A DNA stretch of 64,000 bases from Kryptolebias marmoratus (Eukaryota > Chordata > Actinopteri > Cyprinodontiformes > Rivulidae), in contig NC_051438.1 of assembly GCF_001649575.2 (NCBI RefSeq), positions 8,116,677-8,180,676 of the forward strand, written 5' to 3'. Each line of letters starts with the position of its first letter. The first letter of the stretch is position 1. The notes under the pieces are model-generated. The model did no database searches, was not told the DNA's origin, and saw only the letters and a list, made by a program, of their open reading frames with translations. Below, one piece after another: positions 42,601-57,600 of the stretch. The position numbers and the translations under genes were made by a program.

Positions 42601-45600
42601 CTATGACTTATCATTTTGATCACCTTTTTTTCCTACATTTATTGAAACCATTTATTCATAACTTGTGTTGTGATTTGGGAATAATTTAAATATTTCTTTT
42701 CCCCTTTTCTAATAAATTCCCTTCAATTTAAGTCGTGTTTCTTAATTCTTGTGTGTGCTTCAGAGCTTCAGCTGAGCCGTGATCCCAGATTCCAATGCAT
42801 AAATGTGAGCAAATGATTATTTCCTACAAGTTTGATTATTGTTATTATTAAAAATATTTATTTATGCATAAATGACAACTTGCACCAGTTGTCATTTCCT
42901 GTGATTATGCAGTTATTACACCTGGTCTGCACACAAACAGATTTTGACAGCAGCATGCTGTTCCTTATGAAGCCAGGTAGGAGGTTTGTATTTTTTATTT
43001 CAGATTTTAGTAAATGGTTTGTGACAAAAGGGTGGCAGCAAAGGTCAAAGGTCAAAGGAAAGGTTTACAGACAGAGGTGAGAGCAGCTGTGTTGTATGGT
43101 TTGGAGACAGTGGGACGGACAAAAAGACAGGAGACAGAACTGGAAGTGGCAGAACTGAAGATGTTGATGTTCTCCTTGGGAGGGACAAGGATGGACAGGA
43201 TTAGGAATGAGGTCATCAGAGGTACAGCTCAGGTTGAAGGACTGGGAGATAAAGTTAGAGATGGTTTGGACATGTGCAGAGGAGGGACAGTGGGTATATT
43301 GGTAGAAAGATGTTAGAGATGCAGCTGCCAGGAAAAAGACAAAGATGCAGTTAGAGAGGACATGGAGGTAGCTGGAGTGAGGACAGAGGACACAGAAGAC
43401 AGAGTTAGATGGAGGAGGATGAGTCGCTGTGGAGACCCCTGAAAAGGGAACAGCCAAAAAAAAGAAGAAAACTAAACAGTTTTAAACCCCTGTAGATGCA
43501 ACTTGTTTTATTCTGTGCAATATTAGAATAAAGTTATTTGGCTTGTCATTCTATATTTTAAGGTTTTCTTTCTTATTGTGTAAATTATGAGTCAGCATTC
43601 ACACTACAGTGATCCCATTTCTCCCTTGACAAACAATTTTTGGCCTCTAACTCCACATACTTTGAGCTACTTAAACATTGTAAAATGTTCAGCACACTTA
43701 GGACATTGCTGCTAAGACCTTTGATTCCAAATAAAAATGGTCATTGAACTATTCATATTTTTCATAATCTTTGCGTTTTCGAAAGCTACTTTAAAGGGAT
43801 CATTTTTGAAGTGATGTTAGGTCTAATAGTTATCAGCAATTAGTGTCTTACCAGCCTTGACGTCAGAAAAAAAGAGCATAAGTCTTCATCCAGGCTGGGC
43901 TAGTGCCCCAAACGAAGACCTGCTTTTTAAATTTATTTTGTACCATTTTTCAGGTTTAGAAAACAACTCTTAAAAACTCTTTCACACGACTCTCTTCAGA
44001 CCTTCAAAAACCAAAAAACTAATAAATTTGCCATGTTTTTCAAATGTCTTCTGTCAGAATATTCATACAGAAATATAAAATTAGTCCAAACAAAGTTTAC
44101 TAGAACTTATTTTTAAATATTAGACTTGTTCATTTCTTATGTCTTCCTTTTTAATCACTTTTTTTATTGGTTTCAAATATAAATATTTTCCCAAATGCAA
44201 CACGAATGCATCTTGAGGGACGTCTGCCTTAGAGCCGGACAGTTTATGAACCGCTGCCCCACAGACAACTGAAAGAGGGGGAGACATTTTTGGTTCTACG
44301 TCCACCAGACAAAGTAACGAGACAGGCGTTTTTGGAGGGTTACGAGTTTTCAGTTCGACACGAAATCCTGTGAAATTTTAGTCTTGCGAGAGCTCGTCCC
44401 ACCCCTAGTATACGTCCTTTATTTACGCAGGTCAAAGTCTCATTGAGATTAGAAACCTCTCTTTAATGCAGCGTTCTTTCACATCGCTACGCCGTTTTCT
44501 TAAGAAAGAGTTCTTCTCAAAACCTGAAAAATGATTAAAAAGAAAGAAAAAAAAACAAGACACGACTTACATTAACCTGACATGTTTTACAACTTGTCGA
44601 AGCTGATCCAAACAAGCTCTTCTTACTCACACAACTTTTACATTTCATCTAAATAGTTCACCTTAAAACAGGTGAACTCGTTCTCTTTCACATATTATGT
44701 CGACCAAAAGCCTGGGAGGGACAGATTTTAAACTATGAGCCCCAGAATTAGAGGACTCCCAGCAGCTACTTCATTTAAAACAATACAAAACTTCAAGTAA
44801 GTTTTCAGAGAAGAATCAAAATGATCCTTCTTGTTAACTCACATCTTTAACCTGACATTAAGAAAGTAAAACATGCATGACTCTGTTCATCACATGTGGT
44901 CAAAGTAGCTCTGATAGGACGGATTATGGCCATGTAAGTCAAAGTTTAAGATGTATTTTAAAGCTTCTTCACCCTCTCAAGGCAGACATTGCAGATTTGC
45001 AACAGCGAAATGCATATACCTAATTACTCCACATTCATATTTTATAATCCTATTTTACTCAGATGATAATTTCCCCAAATATATGATTTTTCCTGTTACT
45101 AAAACTTAATTTGAGCCTGAGAGGGTTAAAACTAGCGGGTTTGTTTTGTCCTTCCTGTCAGTGTGGGAGTGAGAAACACCTGCTGCTGTTGCCATGGTTA
45201 CCCTAAGACGCCACTGCCTCGACTGACCGACCACCATCTTTAACATAAAAGCGTTAGCAACAAAAACAGGCCCCAATTTTTAATCTCTTCAACATTTTAG
45301 GTTTATACCATGCACTATCCTAATTTACTCTTATTGTAACAAAACTATTCCTTTTTTAGCCTTTAACTTTTCAATCCCACCACTTTTGCATCTGAGGATC
45401 AATTTCTTTAATTGCAAAGGCTTAGTTTTAACGTTTAAACCTGTTGAGCGTGATGAGGGGTCCTGATTCAGAAACCAACGCACATGGTATCGAAAACACT
45501 TGACACTGAAGATCAAAATACACAGCAAAGAACAGTGATCATATCAAACTCATTAGAATATTTCATGTATTTTCACAAAGAGACGAGTTAAGAACGCTTC

Positions 45601-48600
45601 AAAAACCCTTGAGCTGCTTTGTCACGTTATTGACTTTGGTATATCTTTTAGGACGTTTGCTGTCCGTTACGAGCTCGAGGATATCAGCGGCCATATTTGT
45701 TACCCAGCGACACGGTGCCACCATCGACACCCTGTCTGCCTACGTACATCGGGACATCTCAGCAGAGGCTGGTCGTCCTCTCTGTGGTAGGCGGCAGCGG
45801 CGGGGGGGAGGGAGAGGGCGTGGCTTCTGTTGGGTGAGGTGATCTGGAAGGTGGGCACCTGGGGTGGTAGCGGGGGGTAGTGAAATTCTACAGGAGACAG
45901 CCGTGCCGGCGTGGTCAGCGCAGACACATACCTGGACGGAAATGACGGAAAAACACATTTCTACAGTTACTGGAGCACATTTCAAACCTTTAGTGACTCT
46001 TAAGACTGAACCCCCATTCCCCCTAACCCCCCCGTCCCACCCTGCTTTACCTGTTCATGATGGGGGGGTCAGGGTTTACCCTTTCTTGTTCTAACGTAGG
46101 AGGATAGAGCTATGTGGCTGTTCAAATTTTCAGAGGTGTGCTTTCAAATGAAGGGAACAACTAACGTCAAAACGTTTCACATCCGCTCTGCCGCAGAATG
46201 AGGTGGATGCTTTTATGCTGAAGTTCGGCTTTTATTAGGATTCTTGACAAATTTTGGAGTCGAGCATTATCTTCAAGACAGCATTAGGTTCTTAAGTAAA
46301 GTGGCATTGTGGCTGTGTTTATCACTGAATCCCTGAACCCCCCCCCCAAAAAAAAAAAAAAAAAATCACTGCATGTACCAAACAACAGTTAAATCTTTTT
46401 ATGGCATGTATTACGTAGACCTAGTTGTCCATGCAGGTTTGCCTCACCGGGAATAACAAATGTTGTTGTGAACTACAGCATCAATTTCTGACCTAGACGG
46501 CACAAATGCTTCTTAATGCGAGTCGAGCGTACGCAAGCACCTTGACTGAGGGCCAGCAGAAGATAGATCTTCGATGCAATTGCCTCTGTCATTTCGAATC
46601 TGAATTGTTGTGAAGCGTACAAGACGTGCACAGGAGTATTGTTTTATTGGCAAGAGCATCAAGACCACTGTTGCTGTTAGTGCCACGCCACGTTCATAAA
46701 ATTATGTCCCAAATTATGTTCTTTTCAGAGTTACTGGCGTGGATTTTGTATTATTTTTTAAATTTTTATTTACCCAGGAAGTCTCTGGTCATCTCGGTGG
46801 TAGGCAGTTTTTTTAAATGCCTGATTAAATTGACAAATAAAATTTATTTCATAGATAGTACATTTATCGAATAATCGTTCAAATCAATCAAACCTTATTT
46901 ACAAAGCAGTTTGTGGAGTGTAAAACAAAGTGTTTTACAGCTAATTTAATCTTATAAAACATAAAATGTGAGAAACAAGACAAAAAAACCCACGAAGGGA
47001 CTGGAGGGACTGAGGAACTGCAATTTTGTTAACAAGGAAAAACCAGAGGTACGTTTTAAAAACAAAAAATAAACATTTAAATCATAAAAATGATGAATTC
47101 AGAAAACCTTTCAATTTTAAAAATTAAAATATTTTGAATTAGCAAAACAAAGACACTGACAAAAAGAAAAGAGATATAAATAAACAGCAGGGAAAATAAA
47201 ATGAGCGTAACTAATGATTCATTGCAAATAAGTACACTACATTTAAATGAGTTTTTAAAAAAATCATCATTAATATTATTTAAAAAGAATGTTTCCAGGT
47301 TAGGCTTTTAAAAAATACATCTTTAAAACTTCCAATACAAAAGCAACACATTTAAAATCAACTCTACAACTAAAGATTATATAAATACACGCACACATAC
47401 GGGACAAAAAAAGAGGAATACATGTTGGGAAAGATAGATATTGAGAAGCTGATGTATGTCACTGTTTCAATTGAAAGTTAAAATCCCAAAAATCAGTTAA
47501 TTGTTTTTATTACAGCTACAAACTGTTCCAAAACTGAGGATCTCTAAGAGGAAGACTGCCCAAATTAAGATACTATAACAAGATTTTGTGAGACCACGGT
47601 GGATGGATAGCAGGTGTTAGGGGGACGGAAAAGCCACCGAGCTAACCAGGAAGTATCTGTGTTCCTTCCACCAATAATCTGAGCGAGCCTTCAGCGGGGG
47701 CAGTGCTGCACGAAGATGGATCCAGAAAACAGGCTGATGTTCCTGGAAGAAACACTGTCACGTCCTGACAAGCTTAATTCGCTATATTTGTAAAGAGGAG
47801 GGAGTTATGCAATTTTCCGCATACATATTAAGAGGTTGGCATCAAAGGATGTTATTACTGTGAGCAGAAATGTAGACTGTTTCCTTTTCTGATCAGAAAA
47901 AAACAAGACCAGACTCAGATCAATACCCAACTGAATACCTGGATTTAAAGGATGACTAATTGATCTTAGTCTTATTTCAAGTAAACTGAAAAACTGAAAA
48001 TAATCAGGGGTATATTATAGAGCAGGGGTGTCAAAGTCCAGACCTTGAGGGCCGCTGTCCTGGGAGTTTTAGGTTTTTTTTGCTCCAACACACCTGATTC
48101 AAATGGTTTAATCACCTCCTCACCAAATCATCAAATTCTCCAGGTGCACGGCAACAAGTCATTTATTTAAAGCAGGTGTTTTAAAGCAAGAACATCGAAA
48201 ACATGAAGGAGAGCGGCCCCTGAGGAATGGAGTTTGACACCTGTGCCATAGAGCTACCATAAAGCTACCACTTGTTACAGAGTTGTGCCATTTAGCATCA
48301 CATTACACAATAATTAAAACTATTACTTGTAAAATTTGAGCTTTATGATCTGAATGACATCTAGGTCTCTGAACAAGTGTGATTTCACTCAAGTTCTCCA
48401 CGTGGTAAATAATAAATAGCAACTCAGAGCCACTAGGTGATGCAAGAGAGTAAAAATACCAGATGTGGTTTAAAACGGACAAACACACTAAAGAAAAAGC
48501 TACGGCCAATTATCACACTCCTCTCCTAATTCACAATCATTACCACAGATACTTTACTACCTGTCACTGTGAGGTGAGTCTCTTAGAGAGTCGTAGGAGT

Positions 48601-51600
48601 CCCCGTACTGCATCCCCATCCTGGAGCCGTCAGCACAGCCCCAGTGGGCGGCCCTCCTCGCCATGCACGCTGGGCTGCTGCACTTACTGGTTCCCACAGA
48701 GCTGGAGAGCCCACCTGACTGGCAGTCTGAGTTCACACTCTCTGTTCGCTCCATGCTCCACGTCTGCTCCTCGTGTCTGCAGGTGTGGGTGTTAAACAAG
48801 TTTGAAATGTTAAAGCAGCACCGAGTAGGCAGGAGGACACCAAGGAGCTGTGTTGGCCTAATGGCACCAATTTGCTGGAAACTGCATCCATTTTGATGGC
48901 TCTGTACCAATGTGCTTACTGACCATGATGCCTGGTCGTGGCCATGACAACTCCAAGTGAAAATAGTACAAACATTTAATATCGTACCTGTTGAAGATAG
49001 CTGTTTGAACGACCTCAGTTTGGGGTAAAATTGACGAGCTAACAGCTAGTCTGAGCGAGGCCAAGATCAAAGTGGACACCTCCGATTTCAAAAGTTTCAT
49101 AACATTTTATGCCTTTACTATTTTATAAACCTTTACACCACTGTCAATTTTGCATTACATAGTTATTCACAAGTAAGTCTGGTTATTTAATACCAATGAA
49201 CAGCAGCAGCTAGCTGTAGGTCTTCCAATACAGCTTGGAGACACTTCCTGCAGGAATAACGAAACATTTCTTCTGCAATAACTGTATAATATGAAACTGG
49301 CTGCAATATAAAGATTTGAAAAATTGTTCACACGAACTGCTGTGAAATTCTTGAAATTAGAGTTGTTTAAGACAGCAGCAATCCACTTTGATCTTGGTCC
49401 GACTCAGACTAGCCGCTAGCTTGTCATTTCGGTCAGAAATAAACTATTTATAATCTACAACAGGTAAGATGCTAACTGCTCATAATCTTTCCATAGAAGC
49501 CCACAGAAGATCTAAAGTGAACCGCTTTACTATCTGAAACCTAATGTTCTTGTTTTATCGCCACAGACTAGGGTAATATTCTTTTAATACATATTGAACA
49601 TTATACCATTTAAAAAAAAAAGAAAAGAAAGTAGTTTGGAGTAAAACAGTAGAAGTGAAGCTTCTAATCTTCTACCTGGAAGCATGTGAGGCAGTGGTGG
49701 AGTGGTGGGAGCGGGTCGACATTCGACTGCCTGCATAGTTGCCAGCCCCCTCGGCTCCATGGCTGATCACACACTCTGTCGTAGGGACGCTCTTTGAGAT
49801 GTACTGAAAAACAGACGTGTAAAAACAGCTCTTATTGCTGTTTTCAAGGTTCTCATTTAAAAAATAAAAAGCTGAAAAATCAAAAATAGGAAAATTATTA
49901 GGCTTTATTAAATATCAAAAAAATAAATAAAAGGCTTCCACACATCTCATTCATTGTGTCTGTCCTCATTTCGGTTGTCACTGATGCTAGCTCGCAGCTG
50001 ATTTTTCCATCCATAGACAAATATGTAGCGATAGAAAAAGTGTTCCCGCCTTTGCTCGTTGTTGGGAATTGAAGCCAAGAGATCCCGTTTTATGGAAGCT
50101 GCCATGATTCGTTCTTGGAACCAGAGCCTGGACACTAAGAACGTGTCCTGCTTACTCCTCCACACACAATCATTGTGTCACATGACCTTTCTTTTAAACA
50201 TCAAATAACCAATAACGGCTAAATGTGCAAGAAAAACGCTTATATTTGAACATACAGAAAGGTAAGAACTATGTAAAACTATCTGAGGTGTACCGGTTTG
50301 TTTCCATGGAGGGGGCGGGACTTAAAACTGGGACCAGCTGACAGGAAAGGTTAGTCCCTTAAGCTTTCTACTTCTCAGACGTCTATTAATATATACAGTT
50401 TACATCTCTGGCATGACGGCAGATGTTTTCCACTGTGGCACTAAATTTTCCTACATTGTCAGTAGGTCAGTTTTATCAACACAAACAATCTCTTGGAGGC
50501 AGAACTTCACTTTAGTCCAAAAAAATTGTACTTGTTGGGCTAATTTTATGTCTGAAAGGTAATCAGACTCCATCTGGCTTTCTGTGCAGTTTGCTCAGGT
50601 GAAAGCGAACAGTTCTCTTCCCTTTTACCTCTTTTCTGCTTAATTTTGTTTAAAATAAAGCCTGAGGGTTTTCTGAACATTTGGCACCAGACATTCTGGT
50701 TACAGAGAGCTCAAACTAAGTAAAAGTGCTGATATGTCTCGTCATATTTGAGCCACTGCTGTCAGCTATGATTGAGATGACAAACCAGTTGATAAAAAAG
50801 TTTATCAGCAGTGTAACAGTAGATGTATTTGTACCAAACCATCACAGTGTGGATGTTTTAGAATATGGTACTCACAGCCAATCAATCGGCGCTCTCATCC
50901 TAAAGAGAGAGCTCATATCTTTATTTTTTTTAATTATTTGTCAGGCTCTCAAAGAAAAGCATTTACTGTTAAGGAGGAGAAAAAGAACGAGGGCAACATC
51001 CGCGGATTTAGGAGATTTAAATCTTGTTCAGCTGAAGCTTAAATGTAACAACTGCCTCCGTGTTTATCCCACTCTGAGTGGAGAGCAGCACCGAGAGTCA
51101 CATGTAAGGAAAATTAAGAGCAACTCCGTCACTGAGTCAAAGGAAACACACACACACACACACACACAGACACACACACACACACACATACAAACAGTGC
51201 ATTTTTGTAAGTGTCTGCATGACCGGATGCGCCAAGTTTTCATCGTGCGTTGAGACAACGGAGAGCTCGCTTGGTGGTGCGCTGCGCTGAGCATTCACAC
51301 AAACTGTGGGCGCTGCACCTATTTTGGATCCGTTTTCATCAAAAGAGAGATACCTTTATTCACCTGCTAGCAAATCCTTACTGTACACCACCTGCTACAT
51401 TAGAACCTTCGCTTTAACAAGCACGGTTTGTTCCTCTCTCTCTTGTGCTGAGAAGATTGGGGCCAACCAGCTATTTATATTAATAATAATAAACAAAAAG
51501 CATTTGCCATTTATTTATTTTTCCTGTTGAACCAAACCTGTACCAAACTAAACTAATCTCTTACCGAGATACGTATCAAACTGTGACTTAGGTCACACCT

Positions 51601-54600
51601 ATGTTTATATCAGGGATAAACAAATAATCCAATAAACTCAATATAACTTATTGAGATAAATATAACTTTATAGAAACTTTCAGATGGATGTTAACCTGAC
51701 CTGCTAGTCTAGCACCCAGAATCTGTCAGTAAAGAGTGTATGTCATTCTTTTGCTGAAAGAAACAAGACATTACCTCATATAAAAAAAAAAAACAACTCT
51801 AATGCAAATAGTTATTTTTGAGATCACAGAGCAGTGGTTTGAATAACACTTTTCTATCTCTTTGTTTTAAAATGTTTTTGCTGATATTTGTAAGTGCAGT
51901 CACAAACGGTGGCTAATAAGTAATAATTTTCAGAAATGTTCCTGACTCTATGCAGTTTTTACCATCACAAAATCATATTTATTCTTGATGAATTGCTGCC
52001 TGAGAACCTGAAAATCAGAGCCATTCATTACTAGTTCTCTGCTTCGTTTTATCATCTTTAAACCCTTAAAGATGTTTTGGACTGTGGATGACAAAATCTC
52101 CCCTTTCTCTCCAAATAACACATTAAGAAAGATCGTTCTGTAATTATTAAAATACACTCACTGACACAGACGGAGAGGGGGAAATAAAATGACTCTGCAC
52201 ATGTTAAAAGGTTGTGTGGCTGTTTTGTCGTGATTACAAAATCAGATCAAATGGATAACAGAGATGGCATTTATATAGCGCCAATTCACAACTAAAGGGC
52301 AATGCATAGAAATATTCACAGACATTATAAAAAGCCAATTAGTAAAAGTTTTCTATCTAAGCAAGCCAGTAGATTGTGTCGATGCTCAGCTGTTTCTGTT
52401 CCAACAAAACTTACGGGAAAGTTGTTTTAGCAAATTACGTGCATTATTTTGACAATGACCTGTTTTAAATGTTGTTCTTCAGATTAAATGTTGTTGCTGA
52501 AGTCTCTTTTGTCCCTTTTCCACTGGCGTTACTACAGAAGCCCCGCTCTACTCGGCCCAGCTTGGCTCGGCTCTATAAAAAATGCATCGCGTTTCCACAA
52601 CTAGTTTGGTCGGTAGCAGCCATTAGACAACGGAAGCGCTATGGACAAAGTTGGCCCTGTGTTGTTGCTGTTTTTTTTAAACTTATGGGGATTCTCCTGA
52701 GACTTCAGGAAGAGAGGCGCAGTGGAAGAAATGCTCTGGATGCAGCGATTGTTGCACAGAGTAGGATGGCTGTTATCCGCCGAAGATTTCAGGCTTTACA
52801 GCGCCTTCAGCTGGGGGACAGATGCCACCATGTGGTGTCTGTTCTAGCGATACCAGCTTCTTGCAAACCAAACCATTCCCATCACTGGCCTGCATGTGCA
52901 CTAAATTACTCCCAAACTGGACCGTTTCTTCAGGGTGCTTAACTTTGTTTTGTCAGTGAGTGTGCTTTCCAAAGAAGTGGTCTCGTCATTTTTCCTTCAG
53001 CAGATCTGACCTACCTTTGATAATTCAAACACGCCTCCATGCTACATGAGCTGTAGCCAGATAACCTAGTTCACTTTGAATTTTTCCGCTGGGTGATTTT
53101 TTTTGCTCGTGTTTTGCGTCCTGCGTCTGTCTGTATTGACCTGTTCCAGGGCCTTTTCTTCAGCAGTCAGTATGGCTTCATTTCTTGAGTCAGTGAGTTA
53201 CATTCAGCCTGCTGGGTGTTTCTGCTGTGTGGACTCACATCAACCATGGGGATCTCCTCAGGACCAGGGCCGGGGTGGTTTGGCCCATTGGCCAACATGC
53301 GGTTTGGCTGCTCCACACACTGATTCTGGTTTTGGTGTAGGTGACTCTGCATCTTTTTCCTCTGCTTCCTGGAGAGGTGGCGATAAAAAATAAATAAAAA
53401 CAAACATGATCTGACATAAGCACTAAACTGGAAAACAATATCCCTTTCTGATGTCCGACGAAGTAGCTCTAATAGCATTAGGCATTTCTTTTTTCTGCAG
53501 AGGTTTCATTATATGATCACTTATTGCTTTAGTTTTATTTTTTAATAGAAGCACAGTAGCAACACCTGTAGTGCTTTTAGGCACCTGCAAATAAAAAATA
53601 AACACCCGTGTCCTTGCGCTGCATTTTACTGTGAAGATGTTCCTGCAGAGAGTTGCAGCAAACTTAAGTATAAGCAAATACTATTTATAGGGAAGAGAAG
53701 GGTATACAGTAGATTAAACAGAAAAACATTTTTGCAGGTGGCTGAAGTCTAAAGAAAATGACAACAAGAAGGAAAACAGTACAATAAACCTTGTTTAAGC
53801 AGAAAAAGTATCACAGTAAAATGTTGACTCTGTTCTTGACGTACAGAAAGGTTTAAGTCATTTTTTTACAACACAGAACACAGCCTTTATTTTAAAGCAA
53901 AAGTTCAAATCTTTTTAATCTTTTGGTGTCGACAGCTCTTCGAATGGCCTCAGTTTGGAGAAACATGCATTAGTTTTGACTGGATCGATGAGCTAACAAG
54001 CAGTCCGAGCGACGCCACAACCCAAAGGGGATTGTCGCCGTTTTAAAAACAACTCTGATCTCTAAATATTCACACATGTTCATGCAAACAGAATTTTATA
54101 ACCCTTTACACTGCATAATTTTCACAGAATTCTGTGTTTATTTACATTAGCGAACTGCAAACGCTGCAGCTAGCTGTAGCACTTCCGGTGCAGCTCGAGG
54201 CACTTCAAGCAGGAATATCATAACATTTTCATCGACATATCTGTATAATGCAAAATTGACAGTGATGTACAGATTTATAAAATAGCATTTGCATGAACTG
54301 CTATAAAATCTAAGAGATTGTAGCTGTTTGAAGACGGCAGCAGTTCACTTTCAGATTGAGTCTGCTGGACATTAGCTTGTCAGTATAATTAGAATTAAAC
54401 TACTTCTACAAACTGAGGTCATTTAAAGAGCTATCTACAACAGGTAAGATATTAGTTGTTCTTAAACTTTCCACAAAACCTGCTTTAAAAGATCCATTAC
54501 ATTTTTGATCCTTTCCTCCTTTCAGTGTGATTCTTAATTGCACTGCAGAAGTTTTAATTGTAAATGGGATCGTAGCATCTCTGCTTCATGAGCGCAAGCA

Positions 54601-57600
54601 GCAGCTACCGTACTTATCTACTGCTTCCTTTTTACAGGAGATTAATGTGAAGGTTTAAAGCATTTCATGAATCACTCCTTCAAAGACATACTTGGTTTTG
54701 CAGTAGGCCACCACACAAATGATGCCAACCACTAACAACGCCACACAGATGCCTGTGATGGTCAGCACCCGCCTCTGGTAGAGCTCCTCGGCCTCTGCAA
54801 ACAGAAACACACACACACAGGCGCGCACATGTCCGCACGCACACGTCCAAGTATCAGACACAACGTGGAAGCAGACACACACACAAACACACACACACAC
54901 ACACACATCTAGCATGAGCGCTTCTCCATTTAGAAGAACAGTTTTTCTCACTTGTTATTCTCTGCTGCCATCATCTCCCCTGAGCTGTCTGTAACACAGC
55001 TCCTGCTCTATCATGTCACATGTCTAACTCTGAACTGTACTGCAGTCATACGCTGCCTCTACAACACCGACAATAAATTCTACCGTCTCAGACATAACAT
55101 CCTGACACACACTTCCTGCTGTCCCTACACAAGAGTATTTACAGCGGCCATGGGGATGGAGAGCGACAGATGACACAGGAGGGAATCTGACTACATGCCT
55201 GTTCAGGTGGAATCAACAAAAAAAGCAAGTCATCCAGGGAAAAAAATAATAATGACACCAACAAAAATACATAGTTTGGCAACACCACAGTGGCCTCAGA
55301 GCAAATTAAACACTCTATTCACAATGCTTTCACAAAGGTTTTTTAGATCTACTTAATTTCAGTTTATATGTTTCTCATATTGTATGAACAGGTTCTGTTG
55401 TTTTAGAAGTACAGAGAAACCTTTTAACACCTGTGGTTGTCTTTCATTTAAATGTTTTCCAACAGAAATTAACTTGTTATGCGCCTCTTTGAGGAGGAAA
55501 GGCATGTTTCATGTGAAATACCATTAATATCTTATACCTAAAGCTAGTATCTGACAGGGCAGTGACTGTTGGCAACATGCCTTTAGGAGAGAGTCTCCAA
55601 AATGTCTTTAAATGTTCGTAGGAGTTCTTGGTTTCCTCACGAGTCGCAGGGCTTCGCTCTTGTGTCGCTGGAACTTGGAACGATTAGCAAATAGACAAAC
55701 TCCCTGTTGCAGTGTTTGTGACCAAGTGACCAGTGAGACGTGCAGCCAATTTTTTTGTTGCTCATTTCTGCCCACATTGGACCCATCTTGACAGCTGCCC
55801 TCATATTTATAGTTTAATCTACTCGAGTACACTTTTGAATTGAAAATGGGTTGATCTGGAACTATTTTTCGACAAATTATATTTTTATTTGCATGGTTTC
55901 CAAACCTGAACATTCAGGGCTGCAGCCTCAGATGTTTTCTGTCGTAGGGAGCTCCTGTGCAAGTGTTAAAATACAGCTCTAGAATTACAGAAACTAAAGC
56001 AAGAAGGGTTTGAGACGCCCAAGACAACTCTGCGACTTGTTGCACCAATTCTTTTTGAACATGTTCACAAACTCAAGTGGCCAGACGACGAGCCTCTGTG
56101 AGTCGAACAAAGAAGCTGAGCTAGCAGGGGAAGGTTTTGAGATATTTTGGAAATTCTTGCTAATGCTGTTTGCAAACTAATCATCAACATTCGCAGCTCA
56201 GTGAGATACTACCCTAAGTGTGTCAAAATTAAACATTAACACTCGTGTGAAAATTAGTGCTTTACTACTTTTAAATGGCTTTATCAGGTTGATTGTGACT
56301 GAAAAACTCACCTCTACAACAATTTTCTCATCAAATTAAAAATAAATAAATTCTGCTGATACCAATGAGCATCTGACTTTTGCCTTCATTGAAAAAAGAA
56401 GTCCCAAGCTCCACATTGCAGTTGCTTATATATGACCCCTGCTGGCAAAATGAGTCAGAATGAACCACAATAAAACAAGCTTGTTGCCAGACCAGGCGAT
56501 AAATCGCCAAATTTCAACAAGCTACGTATCATTTGAAGTTTTTGAGATGGAGAATTTGAAAATATCAATAACTCAATGTTGAAAAATTCCTCATTGTGTC
56601 ACATATTAACGTGCCTTAGGTTTTACTTCCAGTGATTGCAACAAAACCAGCTCAGCACATTTTTTGCGTTTACAAAATAAGTTTTAAAATGCTGCCTTCT
56701 TACAAGGAAAATCAGTCAATTTCGCTGTTTCACAAGGTGTCTAAAACTGTATAGATGTGAGTGACTTTTGGTGCGAAAATGACTTGTCATCTATTGAAAT
56801 TTTATGTTTTAATGATATTATCCTGATGTCAATTACTGTTCATGTTATTGAAGTTTTTATTTATTTAATTTTTTTTACCTTAAACTTTAATCAGGTCCCT
56901 TTGGTAACTTTTGGATCTCATAAAGACTTCTAATAAGGAGAATGACATTAGACGCAGTATTATATTTTATGTTTGTGTTGCATTAGAAACATTTTAGTGG
57001 TACTGAAGTGAAACTGAAAACTAGAAAAACTGTAGACCTTAACCAATTTTTGCACCCCGTTCAACGAGCTAATGTTGTTTCTTTATCGTCCAATTTACTT
57101 TATCCCACATTCTCCTCTCTTACCGATGTCAAACTTACATAGAAAGACACCTGAAGTTGAACAAAGTGCCTACAAGATTTGTATGGAAGAATATTGCTTC
57201 CACTCCAGCAAAAACAAATTAGAACTGTATCACAAAAGTTTTTTGTTCAAACAGTATCTATAGCGATAAGTATGCGAATTCCAATCATGTGTAAACATTT
57301 TGTTTTTTGGTTTGTTTATTCATAGTCAGGACTATAGGCAGATATTATGCTGCAGTATTTTAATTTTTTTTAAGTTTGTGGCAAAGCTTTGTGAATACTA
57401 CACCGTCGTGGTGTATCTCCGTTACGCTAATTTGGATTCAGGGCCCGCTGTGGCGCAACACTGCGTCCGAACACCAAGCACAACACCACCATGAAGAACA
57501 GACTATGAGGGGAGGAGGGTGAGGGCTAACATAAGCACAAAAAAGCCAAGTGATGACGAAGAAAGGAGAAGAAGGGTACACATAAGACAAGAAGAGCAGG

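Larger units (their letters stand above)
39662..45747 (-). other. nrg2 last intron
   Basis: A 6.1-kb intron containing an inverted-repeat DNA element (40374-42119) with an LTR-like insertion (41054-41418) and an RTE LINE tail (43035-43475). The remaining 43.5-45.7 kb is AT-rich with no recognised exon or repeat. Confidence 0.7.
45932..48560 (-). other. nrg2 intron between the YVSALTTPA exon and the RHEEQTW exon
   Basis: Contains homopolymer runs near 46337-46366 (C then A), an old repeat at 46877-46965 and a hAT-like MITE (48020-48237). The rest of 47.0-48.0 kb is A-rich with no recognised feature. Confidence 0.6.
49804..53238 (-). other. nrg2 intron after the YISK exon's upstream neighbour
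   Basis: A 3.4-kb intron with a long (CA)n tract (51146-51188), a probable hAT terminal remnant near 51530-51600 ('gaccta-gtcacagtttgatacgta' on the minus strand), an old repeat near 52265-52345 and a Harbinger-like repeat at 52500-52940. No extra nrg2 exon was found. Confidence 0.55.

Noticed and set aside
43065..43457. 130-codon minus-strand frame
   Set aside because: It is antisense to the RTE LINE fragment whose plus-strand reading matches reverse transcriptase.
50726..51253. 175-codon plus-strand frame
   Set aside because: The last third is a (CA)n repeat reading as Thr-His, and the rest has no recognisable domain.
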